From positions 4,650,001-4,714,000 of the forward strand of contig NZ_AP022591.1 in the NCBI RefSeq assembly GCF_010731795.1: DNA of 64,000 nt. The letters run 5' to 3'. Positions 42,764 to 50,524 of the stretch are shown piece after piece. Source of the DNA: Mycolicibacterium celeriflavum. GTDB taxonomy: Bacteria > Actinomycetota > Actinomycetes > Mycobacteriales > Mycobacteriaceae. Numbering within the stretch: position 1 is the first letter of the stretch; every line of letters begins with the position of its first letter. The position numbers and the translations under genes were made by a program. The notes beneath the pieces were generated by a model, which saw nothing but the letters and a program-made list of their open reading frames with translations, did not search any database and was not told the origin of the DNA.

Positions 42764-43396
42764 TCAGATGAAGTACTGCTCGTCCCCGGTGGGGTAGCCG
42801 CCGCCGTTGGTGGCGATGTGGATGTGGTCGAAGTGGTTGGCGGTCTCGTTGCCGTAGTCCGCCGTCCAACTCGGGGCGCCGACGCCCGGATAGAAGCCCT
42901 GGCGCCAGATCACATGGATGACGCCCCAGCGTTTCGCATTTGCCAACGCGTATCCGGCGATCTGGTTGCCGAGCGCGATGCCCTCTTCGCTGCCGTGGTT
43001 CGGGATCATCACGTCGATCGCCAAGCCGTTGGGATGCCACTGCAGCGGGTCCTGGCGATATCCGCCGATCGTGGTGACCTCGGGGAACAACACGCTGATG
43101 GCGCGGGCCACCCGGATCGTGTTGACCTGCAAACCGTCCTCGGGTGCGACGCCGGCGGGCAACGCGAACCGGGTCGCCGTGCTGGCGACCGGAGCGCTGG
43201 CTGCCATCAACTCGGCTTCGGTGAGACGGGGGACCGGCGGCGGCGGCGCGCCTGCAGGCGCGTCTTGCTGACTCTCCGCCGGCGCTGCGGCGGCATTCTG
43301 TTTCGGCGGTTCTGCGGTCTGGGCGTAGAACAACGCGGCCGAAAGCGCGATCGAGGTCGCCAGGGCCAGCAACTTGCCACGCCCGTTGGCTAACAT
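42764..43396 (-). CDS. Secreted LAS-type peptidoglycan peptidase-like protein
   Basis: This 210-aa exported protein has an N-terminal signal or anchor (residues about 8-25), a Pro/Ala-rich linker, and a C-terminal domain with WHPNGLAIDVMIP (H-x6-D) and NHFDHIHIA (HxH). That is the zinc-binding pattern of LAS-type D-Ala-D-Ala metallopeptidases; closely related domains occur in mycobacterial and mycobacteriophage cell-wall proteins. ATG 43396 is used; GTG 43417 upstream is an alternative with a longer n-region. The catalytic His and Asp appear intact, but activity is not established for this group. It is convergent with tatB. Confidence 0.8.
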   Translation of the reverse strand: MLANGRGKLLALATSIALSAALFYAQTAEPPKQNAAAAPAESQQDAPAGAPPPPVPRLTEAELMAASAPVASTATRFALPAGVAPEDGLQVNTIRVARAISVLFPEVTTIGGYRQDPLQWHPNGLAIDVMIPNHGSEEGIALGNQIAGYALANAKRWGVIHVIWRQGFYPGVGAPSWTADYGNETANHFDHIHIATNGGGYPTGDEQYFI

Positions 43397-43472
43397 CGCC
43401 CTACCCACGAACAGCACTTTAACGCCCGGCCCGACATGGTGTGACCTACTTCGATGCCGGATACCGGAACCG

Positions 43473-44615
43473 TTATCGGCCGGCAGGGTCCAGCCCCAGC
43501 GACATGCCCGCCAGACCGCGTCTGCGACTGGACAGGGCATCGGCGACGCTGCGCAACTCCTTGCCGGCAGTCGAGTCCGGCGCCGACAGCACCAGCGGGA
43601 CACCGGAGTCGCCGGCGGCCACCAGGGCCGGGTCCAGCGGCACCTGGCCCAGCAACGGCACGTCGGCGCCGACCGCGCGCGACAGCCGCTCGGCGACCTG
43701 CCTGCCGCCGCCCTCGCCGAAGATCTGCATGGTCGTACCGTCGGGCAGCAGCAGCCCGGACATGTTCTCCACCACGCCGACGATGCGCTGACGGGTCTGC
43801 AGCGCGATCGCTCCGGCCCGCTCGGCCACTTCGGCGGCGGCCAGTTGTGGAGTCGTCACCACCAGGATCTCCGCGCCCGGGATCAACTGGGCCACCGAGA
43901 TCGCGACGTCGCCCGTGCCCGGCGGCAGGTCGAGCAGCAGCACGTCCAGATCGCCCCAGTACACGTCGGCGAGGAACTGCTGCAGCGCGCGGTGCAGCAT
44001 CGGCCCGCGCCACACCACCGGGGTGTTGCCCTGGGTGAACATCGCAATCGAGATGACACGCACGTCGTGGGCGACCGGCGGCACGATCATCGACTCGACC
44101 TGAACGGGCCGGTCCGTGGTGCCCATCATGCGCGGGACGGAATGCCCGTAGATATCGGCGTCCAGGACGCCGACCGACACCCCGCGGGCGGCCATCGCCG
44201 CCGCAAGGTTCACGGTCACGCTGGACTTGCCGACGCCGCCCTTGCCGGACGCCACCGCGTAGACCCGTGTCAACGAGCCGGGTTGCGCGAACGGGATGAC
44301 CGGCTCGCGCGCATCGCCGCGCAGTTGCTTGCGCAGTTCGGTGCGTTGTTCGTCGTTCATCACGTCGAGGCTGACCCGGACGGCGCCGGTGCCGGGGACG
44401 TCGGCGACCGCGCGGGTGACCTGATCGGAGATCTCGGTCTTCTTCGGGCACGCGGCAGTCGTCAGATACACCTCGACATGGATCGCGCTGTCGGCCTCGA
44501 CGGTGACGTTCTTGACCATGCCCAGTTCGGTGATCGGCCGCCGCAGCTCGGGGTCGATCACCTTGGCCAGCGCGCGACGAACCGCAGCTTCCAAGTCAGA
44601 GGGTGATTGAGACAT
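43473..44615 (-). CDS. mrp: Mrp/ApbC-type iron-sulfur carrier ATPase
   Basis: This 380-aa P-loop protein is thought to carry and deliver Fe-S clusters. An N-terminal MIP18/DUF59 domain (residues 1-100, with VIDPELRRPITELGM) precedes a deviant Walker A GKGGVGKSS near residue 124 and VLLLDLPPGTGD. The usual CxxC of NBP35-type carriers is absent, replaced by VENMSGLLLPDG. This is also the case in actinobacterial Mrp. ATG 44615 is chosen; the frame to 45011 runs antisense-like through the next gene. Order matches Rv1229c-Rv1230c. Confidence 0.93.
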   Translation of the reverse strand: MSQSPSDLEAAVRRALAKVIDPELRRPITELGMVKNVTVEADSAIHVEVYLTTAACPKKTEISDQVTRAVADVPGTGAVRVSLDVMNDEQRTELRKQLRGDAREPVIPFAQPGSLTRVYAVASGKGGVGKSSVTVNLAAAMAARGVSVGVLDADIYGHSVPRMMGTTDRPVQVESMIVPPVAHDVRVISIAMFTQGNTPVVWRGPMLHRALQQFLADVYWGDLDVLLLDLPPGTGDVAISVAQLIPGAEILVVTTPQLAAAEVAERAGAIALQTRQRIVGVVENMSGLLLPDGTTMQIFGEGGGRQVAERLSRAVGADVPLLGQVPLDPALVAAGDSGVPLVLSAPDSTAGKELRSVADALSSRRRGLAGMSLGLDPAGR

Positions 44616-44649
44616 CACCGTCGAGTCTAGGCCGACTCGACGGCGGTCT

Positions 44650-46068
44650 TTAACTGACCGGTCCGGGCGCCGGGCCTGGCTGGGGTCCAGGGGCCGGTGC
44701 CTGCGCGGGTGCCGGCGGGCCGACGGCCGGGGCGGGACCCGGCGGCGGAGGCGCCAACGGATTCGGCGGTGGCTGCGGCGCCTGTAGTGCCGGACCGGGC
44801 GGGGCCAACGGCTGGGCGACCGGTGGTCCGGCGAGCGCAGGCTGCAGTGGTGCCGGGTTGTCCTCGATGCAGAACACCGCACACTCGGGCCGCGGCGGCG
44901 GCTGCATCCACGGCGGCGTCCACGGCGGCGGTTGCGGCGGGGCCAGCGGCGTCGCCAGTCCCTGCGGCATGGGGCCGGGCGGCGGTCCGAGCCGCTGCTG
45001 GCCGGGCGCACCCATCTGGCTGGCGACCGAATCGCGTTCGAGCAGCGGCATCAGCGCCAACGGATCATTGGCGGGCAGGCCGAGCGCGTTGATCGGCAGG
45101 CCGGGGCCCAGACCTTCGTACTCGCGAAGGTCTGTGAGGTGGACGTCTTCACCGGTCTGACTCAAAGTCGGAACCGATCCGGTGATCGGTGGCAGGTCCA
45201 TCGGCACCACACCCGTGGCGTAGGCGGCCGCCCAGCCCAGCACATTGCGGGCGTACGCCACCGAGTTGTTGTAGCGCAGGATCGCCGACATCACGTGGGA
45301 CTGGTCGCGCAGGTTCAGGTTGCCGCTGCACAGGTAGCGCGCCGCGGCCAGGCTCGCGTCGAAGAGATTCTGCACTTCGGCCTTGCCGTCACCGTCGCCG
45401 TCGGAGGCGTAGCGCGACCAGGTGCCCGGCAGAAACTGCATGGGGCCCATGGCGCGGGCGTAGGTGATGCGATCGGCCGTGCGGTTCTGCACGATGACCT
45501 CGTTGCCGGGCAGCGTGCCGTCCAGCGCGGGTCCGAAGATCGGCCGGATCGCGGTGCCGCGGGCATCGGTGGCACCGCCGTTGGCGTGCATCGACTCGAT
45601 GCGGCCGATCCCCGCCAGCAGGTTCCAGCTCACGCCGCAGCCTGGGTAGGCCGCGGCCATCATCCGTTCGGCGTTGCGGTACGCCGAAAGTGCCATCGCT
45701 GGAATACCAAGTGCGCCAGGAGAATTCACTACCGCCGCGGGCGGGGGTGCGGACCCCGTCGAGGTGGCGATGTGGAAGGCCGAGGGGGTCTTGGTGACCG
45801 CGACGACCGACGCGCCGGACCTGTTGCTCGGCGACGGTTCGACGGCGGCCAGCGGGGTCACCGCGGCATCGCTGAAGGGTGTGCGCGGCGACGGGGCGGA
45901 GGCGCCGACGCTGCCGGCCAGCACGACCGGGGCGATGATCGCGAGGACGAAGCCGGCACGCATGCGGTTGGCGGTAGCTAGCTTCTGCAGTCGGGGACCC
46001 GAAGCGGTCACCACGCCCGCCGCTCGGCGCCGCACGGCCCTGAGGGCGGCTCCTCCCCTTATGTGCAC
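44650..46068 (-). CDS. Lytic transglycosylase-like secreted protein, Rv1230c-like
   Basis: This 472-aa exported protein has a basic N-terminus and signal/anchor (residues about 37-57). A lytic transglycosylase domain of the MltB type follows: SWNLLAGIGRIESMHANGG, catalytic Glu in GRIES near residue 158, then AMGPMQFLPGTWSRYASDG and YNNSVAYARNVL. The last ~130 residues are Pro/Gly/Ala-rich and likely unstructured. It should cleave peptidoglycan glycan strands. GTG 46068 has AAGGA upstream. A CRP-type site lies in its promoter region. M. tuberculosis Rv1230c is the counterpart. Confidence 0.88.
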   Translation of the reverse strand: MHIRGGAALRAVRRRAAGVVTASGPRLQKLATANRMRAGFVLAIIAPVVLAGSVGASAPSPRTPFSDAAVTPLAAVEPSPSNRSGASVVAVTKTPSAFHIATSTGSAPPPAAVVNSPGALGIPAMALSAYRNAERMMAAAYPGCGVSWNLLAGIGRIESMHANGGATDARGTAIRPIFGPALDGTLPGNEVIVQNRTADRITYARAMGPMQFLPGTWSRYASDGDGDGKAEVQNLFDASLAAARYLCSGNLNLRDQSHVMSAILRYNNSVAYARNVLGWAAAYATGVVPMDLPPITGSVPTLSQTGEDVHLTDLREYEGLGPGLPINALGLPANDPLALMPLLERDSVASQMGAPGQQRLGPPPGPMPQGLATPLAPPQPPPWTPPWMQPPPRPECAVFCIEDNPAPLQPALAGPPVAQPLAPPGPALQAPQPPPNPLAPPPPGPAPAVGPPAPAQAPAPGPQPGPAPGPVS

Positions 46069-46094
46069 TCAACCGTCCTTGGTCTGCGATCGCT

Positions 46095-46110
46095 TGTGAA
46101 CCAAGTCACC
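46095..46110. promoter_or_regulatory. CRP-type binding site upstream of the lytic transglycosylase gene
   Basis: TGTGAACCAAGTCACC matches the cAMP receptor protein consensus TGTGA-N6-TCACA at nine of ten fixed positions. It lies 27-42 bases before the GTG start of the Rv1230c-like gene. On the minus strand a -10-like TATGGT (46113-46108) overlaps it, which would favour repression if that box is used. The mycobacterial regulator would be the Rv3676 (CRP) homologue. Confidence 0.65.
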
Positions 46111-46146
46111 ATACCTACTCGACCCCGCGCGCGTTGAGCAATGGTG

Positions 46147-46698
46147 TTAGCTGCCCGCACTCGACTTCTTGGCCCGTCGTTCACCCGCCTCGGCCCGGCC
46201 GGCACCGTCGTCGGCCGGATCGGCTGCCGGGGGCTGCAGCTGGGCCAGCATCTCGCGCATTTCCTCGAGTTCGCGCCGCAGGTAGTCGCGGGTCACGACC
46301 TCGCCGACCGCCAACCGCAACGCCGCCAGCTCGCGGGCCAGGTACTCGGTGTCGGACTTGGTCTGCAGCGCGCGCCGGCGGTCCTCCTCGAGCGAGACCC
46401 GGTCCCGGTTTTCCTGGCGGTTCTGCGCCAGCAGGATCAGCGGCGCCGCGTACGCCGCCTGGGTGGAGAACGCGAGGTTGAGCAGGATGAACGGGTACGG
46501 GTCCCAGCGCAGGCCGACGGCGAACAGGTTCAGGCTGATCCAGACGATCACGAGGATCGTCTGCCACGCCAGGTAGCGCCCGGTGCCCAGGAACCGGGCG
46601 ATCGACTCGCTGAAGTTCCCGACCGCCTCGGGATCGACGTTGAAGGAGAACCGCCGCCGCGACTCCAGCGGCGTGTCGAGCCGGCCGCGGTCGGTCAT
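46147..46698 (-). CDS. DUF1003 membrane protein, Rv1231c-like
   Basis: This 183-aa protein has the DUF1003 core with two membrane helices: WQTILVIVWISLNLFAV and DPYPFILLNLAFSTQAAYAAPLIL (shown in part by FILLNLAFSTQAAY). A helical, charged C-terminal half follows (ELAALRLAVGEVVTRDYL), likely a coiled coil. ATG 46698 overlaps the stop of the MgtE-N/CBS gene upstream by 4 bp, as in M. tuberculosis Rv1231c-Rv1232c. The pair may sense or handle divalent cations, inferred from the partner only. Confidence 0.88.
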   Translation of the reverse strand: MTDRGRLDTPLESRRRFSFNVDPEAVGNFSESIARFLGTGRYLAWQTILVIVWISLNLFAVGLRWDPYPFILLNLAFSTQAAYAAPLILLAQNRQENRDRVSLEEDRRRALQTKSDTEYLARELAALRLAVGEVVTRDYLRRELEEMREMLAQLQPPAADPADDGAGRAEAGERRAKKSSAGS

Positions 46699-47987
46699 GT
46701 GCCCCCCTCGGCGCCCGTGAGCTCCGGCTCTTCGGTGTCGCGCCAGTCATGGGGCAGCAGGTGGTCGAGCACGTCGTCGACCGACACGGCGCCCAACAGA
46801 TGGTTCTGCTCATCGACGACCGCCCCGCAAACCAGGTTGTAGGCGGCGAAGTAGCGGGTCACCGCCGCCAGGGAGTCCTCCGGGCCGAGATTCGGCAGAT
46901 CGGTGTCGATGATCCCGCTGACCAGATCGGCGGGCGGCTCACGCAGCAGCCGCTGCAGGTGCACGCAACCGAGATAGTGGCCGGTCGGCGTGGCCGTCGG
47001 CGGGCGCGACACGAACACCAGCGAGGCCAGCGCGGGGGTCAGGTCGGGGTCGCGGACGCGGGCCAGCGCCTCGGCGACGGTGGTGTCGGGGGCCAGCACC
47101 ACCGGCTCGGACGTCATCAGCCCGCCGGCGGTGTCGGGGGAGTGCGACAGCAGCCGTCGCACGTCCTCGGAGTCCTCGGGATCCATCCGCCGCAGAAACT
47201 GCTCGGCATCCACCGGCGTCATCGACCCCAGCAGGTCGGCGGCGTCGTCGGGATCCATCGCCTCGAGCACGTCGGCGGCCCGGTCGGCGGGCAGCCGCTT
47301 GAGTACGTCGGTCTGATCGTCTTCGGGCAACTCCTGGAGCACGTCGGCCAGCCGTTCGTCGTCCAGGGCGTTGACCACCTCGTAGCGCCGCTTGTTCGGC
47401 AGTTCCCGGATGGCCTCGGCGACCTCGACCGCCCGCTGGCCCTCGAACTGCTCGAGCAGTTGCGCCACACCCTGACCGGGCATCGCCAGACCGGACGGCG
47501 TCAGGCCATGCACATGCTGCCAGTCGACGACGTGTACGTTGCTGCGCCGGCCGAGCCGTCGATGCGGGCGAACCGCCACCTTGGTGACCATCCAGTCGCG
47601 GGTGCGCGTCTGCTCGATGCCGAGGTCCACGACGATCACGTCGAGGTTCGCCAGCTGCGGCAGGTCGGGATCGTCGACGCGCACGCGTGTTTCGATGACC
47701 TGCCCCAGCACCAGCACCTCACCCGGGCGCTGCGCGAACCGGCGCAGCGACACACTGCCGGTGGCAAGCGTCACGGCGCCGGGCTCGATCGACGTCACCC
47801 GCAGAATCGGTACGAAAATCCTTCGCCGCGTGAGCATTTCGACGACCAAGCCGAGCACGCGGGGCTGCTGGCGCACGAGACTGATGCTGATCACGACATC
47901 GCGGACCCGGCCGATGGACTCCCCGTCGGGGCCCAACACCACCATTCCCGCGAGTCGGGCCGCATAGACCCTGTTCACCGCCGCCAT
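46695..47987 (-). CDS. MgtE-N and CBS domain protein, Rv1232c-like
   Basis: This 430-aa soluble protein combines an N-terminal PRC-barrel-like region (SIGRVRDVVISI, residues about 20-150), a MgtE intracellular N domain made of repeated helical pairs (EVVNALDDERLADVLQELPEDD), and two CBS motifs (LMTSEPVVLAPDTTVAEALARV and the segment up to VDDVLDHLLP). These are the magnesium-sensing parts of MgtE channels, but no channel domain is present. It probably regulates something in response to Mg2+ or nucleotides. ATG 47987 has a divergent partner only a few bases away. The DUF1003 gene is coupled downstream. Confidence 0.9.
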   Translation of the reverse strand: MAAVNRVYAARLAGMVVLGPDGESIGRVRDVVISISLVRQQPRVLGLVVEMLTRRRIFVPILRVTSIEPGAVTLATGSVSLRRFAQRPGEVLVLGQVIETRVRVDDPDLPQLANLDVIVVDLGIEQTRTRDWMVTKVAVRPHRRLGRRSNVHVVDWQHVHGLTPSGLAMPGQGVAQLLEQFEGQRAVEVAEAIRELPNKRRYEVVNALDDERLADVLQELPEDDQTDVLKRLPADRAADVLEAMDPDDAADLLGSMTPVDAEQFLRRMDPEDSEDVRRLLSHSPDTAGGLMTSEPVVLAPDTTVAEALARVRDPDLTPALASLVFVSRPPTATPTGHYLGCVHLQRLLREPPADLVSGIIDTDLPNLGPEDSLAAVTRYFAAYNLVCGAVVDEQNHLLGAVSVDDVLDHLLPHDWRDTEEPELTGAEGGT

Positions 47988-48012
47988 GACTCAAAGGGTA
48001 GAGAGTGTTGTT

Positions 48013-48981
48013 GTGGAAAACCGGTATCGACCCCGCCGAACGGTGCTTTCCGTTCCCGGGAGCAGCGCGAAAATGGTCGAGAAGGCGAAATCCCTGGCCG
48101 CCGACGAGGTGTTTCTGGACCTCGAGGATGCCGTCGCGCCGGACGCCAAGGCCGAGGCCCGCACCCGGGTGGCGACCGCGCTGGCCGAGCCGGGCTGGGC
48201 CGGTCAACTGCGCGGTGTGCGGGTCAACGACTGGACAACGCCGTGGACGTACGCCGACATCATCGAGGTGGTGTCGACGGTTGCCTCGTCCCGGGACGCG
48301 GCGCTGGACATCGTGGTCCTGCCCAAAGTCACCGACGCCTCGCATATCCACGCACTGCACCTGTTGCTGAGCCAACTCGAGACCACCCATCGGCTGCCGG
48401 TCGGCGGCATCGGGATCGAGGCGCAGATCGAGAATGCGCAGGGGCTCACCAACATTGACGCGATTGCTGCCGCACCGCGGGTGCAGGCGCTGGTGCTAGG
48501 ACCCGCCGACATGGCCGCCAGCCTGAACATGCGCACGCTGGAGGTCGGTGAGCAACCGGAGGGCTACGACGTCGGCGATGCGCACCACCACGTGCTGATG
48601 CGAATCCTGATCGCCGCTCGGACCCACGGTGTGCTCGCCATCGACGGCCCGTATCTGAAGATCCGCGACGTCGATGGCTTCCGCCGGGTTGCCGGTCGCT
48701 CCGCGGCGCTGGGCTACGACGGCAAATGGGTGCTGCACCCCGACCAGATCGCCGCGGGCAACGAGATTTTCAGCCCGCGGCAGGAGGACTTCGACCACGC
48801 CGAGCTGATCCTCGAGGCCTACGAGTGGCACACCTCGCGCGCGGGCGGGGCGAGGGGAGCCGTCATGTTGGGCGACGAGATGATCGACGAGGCGAGCCGG
48901 AAAATGGCGTTGGTCATCGCCGGAAAGGGCCGCGCTGCAGGCATGCAACGCCAGGGCGAGCCGTTTCGCCCACCGCAGTGA
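48013..48981 (+). CDS. CitE-like HpcH/HpaI aldolase-family lyase
   Basis: This 322-aa protein belongs to the CitE/malyl-CoA lyase group of (beta/alpha)8 enzymes that cleave or make acyl-CoA esters such as malyl-CoA. Diagnostic segments: RTVLSVPGSSAKMVEKA, VFLDLEDAVAP with the metal-binding Glu/Asp, GIGIEAQIENAQGL and DGKWVLHPDQI. There is no citrate lyase alpha or gamma subunit nearby, so it is not a citrate lyase component. ATG 47986 overlaps the divergent gene's ATG and is unlikely. GTG 48013 has TAGAGA ending eight bases upstream, fitting a leaderless start, and matches the conserved N-terminus. Confidence 0.87.
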   Translation: MENRYRPRRTVLSVPGSSAKMVEKAKSLAADEVFLDLEDAVAPDAKAEARTRVATALAEPGWAGQLRGVRVNDWTTPWTYADIIEVVSTVASSRDAALDIVVLPKVTDASHIHALHLLLSQLETTHRLPVGGIGIEAQIENAQGLTNIDAIAAAPRVQALVLGPADMAASLNMRTLEVGEQPEGYDVGDAHHHVLMRILIAARTHGVLAIDGPYLKIRDVDGFRRVAGRSAALGYDGKWVLHPDQIAAGNEIFSPRQEDFDHAELILEAYEWHTSRAGGARGAVMLGDEMIDEASRKMALVIAGKGRAAGMQRQGEPFRPPQ

Positions 48982-48997
48982 CGTTACGCCTGCGTGC

Positions 48998-49720
48998 TCA
49001 AGTGCCCAGCATGGCGATGGCCAGCACGACGTTGAAGAGAAACGTCGCTGCGCCGACGGCGATGCCCGCGATGGCCAACCCGCGGCCGCCTTCGCCGGTT
49101 TCCTTGATCTGGTTCAGCGCGACGATGCCCAGCACGATGCCGATGATGGCGCCGATGCCGCACAGGATGCCGACCAGTGAGGCCACCAGCGAGCCGATGG
49201 CCATCCCGTTCGTCTTGTCCTGCGGCAGCTGGCCGTAGCCGCCGGTATAGCCGGTCGCGCCATACCCGGCGGGTGCGCCGTAGGGCGATCCGCCGTACGG
49301 CGATGCGCCGTAGGGCGGCGGCGGATAAGACTGCCCGAAGTTCGACGGGTCGGAGTACGACGGATAGCCGCCTGACGGCGGGGGATAGGCCCCCGGCGGG
49401 GGCGGGTAGCCACCTTGGGGTGGTGGCGGGTAACCGGACGGCGGGGGATAGCTCGGCGGGTAGCCGGCCGAGGGATCGTAACCGGACGGAGCCTCGTACG
49501 GTGCGCCGTAAGCCGGTGGGCTGTAGCCGGGCTGCCCCGGCGGCTCGAAAGGTGCCGAGGACTGCCCGCCCTCAGTCTGCCCGCCCTGGTCCTGCGCCGC
49601 CGACTGGTCCGTGGACTGCTCGATAGGTGGCGCTTCGGAGCCGCTGGAAGTCGGTTCGGACGCACCGCTGCTGGCGCCGGATGATGCCGTTTTTCCTGCG
49701 TCGTCGCCGGGATTTGTCAT
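48998..49720 (-). CDS. Pro/Gly/Tyr-rich DUF4190 membrane protein
   Basis: This 240-aa protein has a long unstructured cytosolic half (residues 1-165) rich in Pro, Gly, Tyr and Ser, with many YPPP-type repeats. It is followed by two membrane helices (GSLVASLVGILCGIGAIIG and LAIAGIAVGAATFLFNVV), the DUF4190 pattern, with NQIKETGEGG between them. Such tails often bind partners or are phosphorylated by Ser/Thr kinases; function unknown. ATG 49720. It is convergent with the CitE-like gene. Confidence 0.85.
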   Translation of the reverse strand: MTNPGDDAGKTASSGASSGASEPTSSGSEAPPIEQSTDQSAAQDQGGQTEGGQSSAPFEPPGQPGYSPPAYGAPYEAPSGYDPSAGYPPSYPPPSGYPPPPQGGYPPPPGAYPPPSGGYPSYSDPSNFGQSYPPPPYGASPYGGSPYGAPAGYGATGYTGGYGQLPQDKTNGMAIGSLVASLVGILCGIGAIIGIVLGIVALNQIKETGEGGRGLAIAGIAVGAATFLFNVVLAIAMLGT

Positions 49721-49825
49721 GCTGTCAACCTAGCGCACCCGCCGGGCACGATCGCGGCTCTCGCGGCGTTGATTCTGGTGGAACACACAGTGCGATCGGG
49801 CGCGAAAAGAGGAGATGGAGCAGCG

Positions 49826-50350
49826 ATGACCAGTCCGTTTCAGCCTGGACAGACCCCCGGCGCCACGCCGGGCGCGGCGAGCGCCGGGCGTGGCCCCGCC
49901 AGCCTGCCGACCCCGCCGAAGGGCTGGCCGATCGGCTCATACCCGACCTACGCCGAGGCCCAGCGCGCCGTGGACTACCTGTCCGACCAGGAGTTCCCGG
50001 TGCAGCAGGTGACGATCGTCGGCGTGGACCTCATGCAGGTCGAGCGGGTCACCGGCAGGCTGTCGTGGCCGAAGGTGCTCGGCGGTGGTGTGCTGACCGG
50101 CGCCTGGCTGGGCCTGTTCATCGGCCTGGTCCTCGGATTCTTCAGCCCCAGCCCGTGGGGTGCGTTGGCCACCGGGCTGATCGCCGGTGTGTTCTTCGGC
50201 CTCATCACATCGGCCATCCCGTACGCGATGGCACGCGGCACAAGAGATTTCAGCTCGACTCTGCAACTGGTCGCCGGACGCTACGACGTACTCTGTGATC
50301 CGCAGAACGCCGAGCGTGGCCGGGATCTGCTGGCGCGCTTGACCATCTGA
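49826..50350 (+). CDS. YflT-like stress-type membrane protein, Rv1234-like
   Basis: This 174-aa protein begins with a Pro/Gly/Ala-rich stretch. A small alpha/beta domain follows (SYPTYAEAQRAVDYLSDQEF, VQQVTIVGVDLMQVE) like the general stress protein 17M/YflT family. Two membrane helices come next (VLTGAWLGLFIGLVLG and LIAGVFFGLITSAIP), then a second small domain with FSSTLQLVAGRYDVLCDP. ATG 49826 is chosen; the frame extends to 49769 but with no good binding site. It precedes the trehalose importer operon, as Rv1234 does. Confidence 0.87.
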   Translation: MTSPFQPGQTPGATPGAASAGRGPASLPTPPKGWPIGSYPTYAEAQRAVDYLSDQEFPVQQVTIVGVDLMQVERVTGRLSWPKVLGGGVLTGAWLGLFIGLVLGFFSPSPWGALATGLIAGVFFGLITSAIPYAMARGTRDFSSTLQLVAGRYDVLCDPQNAERGRDLLARLTI

Positions 50351-50428
50351 CGGCTCCTCCTGCCCCGAGGATGCATGTGGCACCCCAACGCAATTGCGTA
50401 ACGGTGCCCGACGCGCGGCCCTGAAGTG

Positions 50429-50458
50429 TTGCAAACCACGTGGTTGTGGCAATACGGT
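50429..50458 (+). promoter_or_regulatory. Predicted lpqY-sugABC promoter with palindromic spacer
   Basis: TTGCAA (50429-50434) and TACGGT (50453-50458) are separated by 18 bp and could be a -35/-10 pair for the trehalose importer operon. The spacer contains a perfect 12-bp palindrome AACCACGTGGTT (50434-50445), a likely repressor site. Another perfect palindrome, CGCAATTGCG, lies about 40 bp upstream. The predicted mRNA would have a leader of about 60 bases before GTG 50525. No regulator gene is adjacent. Confidence 0.5.
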
Positions 50459-50524
50459 TTGCGCGCGGGACATTCCCGACGGAGTCGCTCCGGCGGCGAC
50501 ATCGGAGGCGGACGGAGGCGGGTG

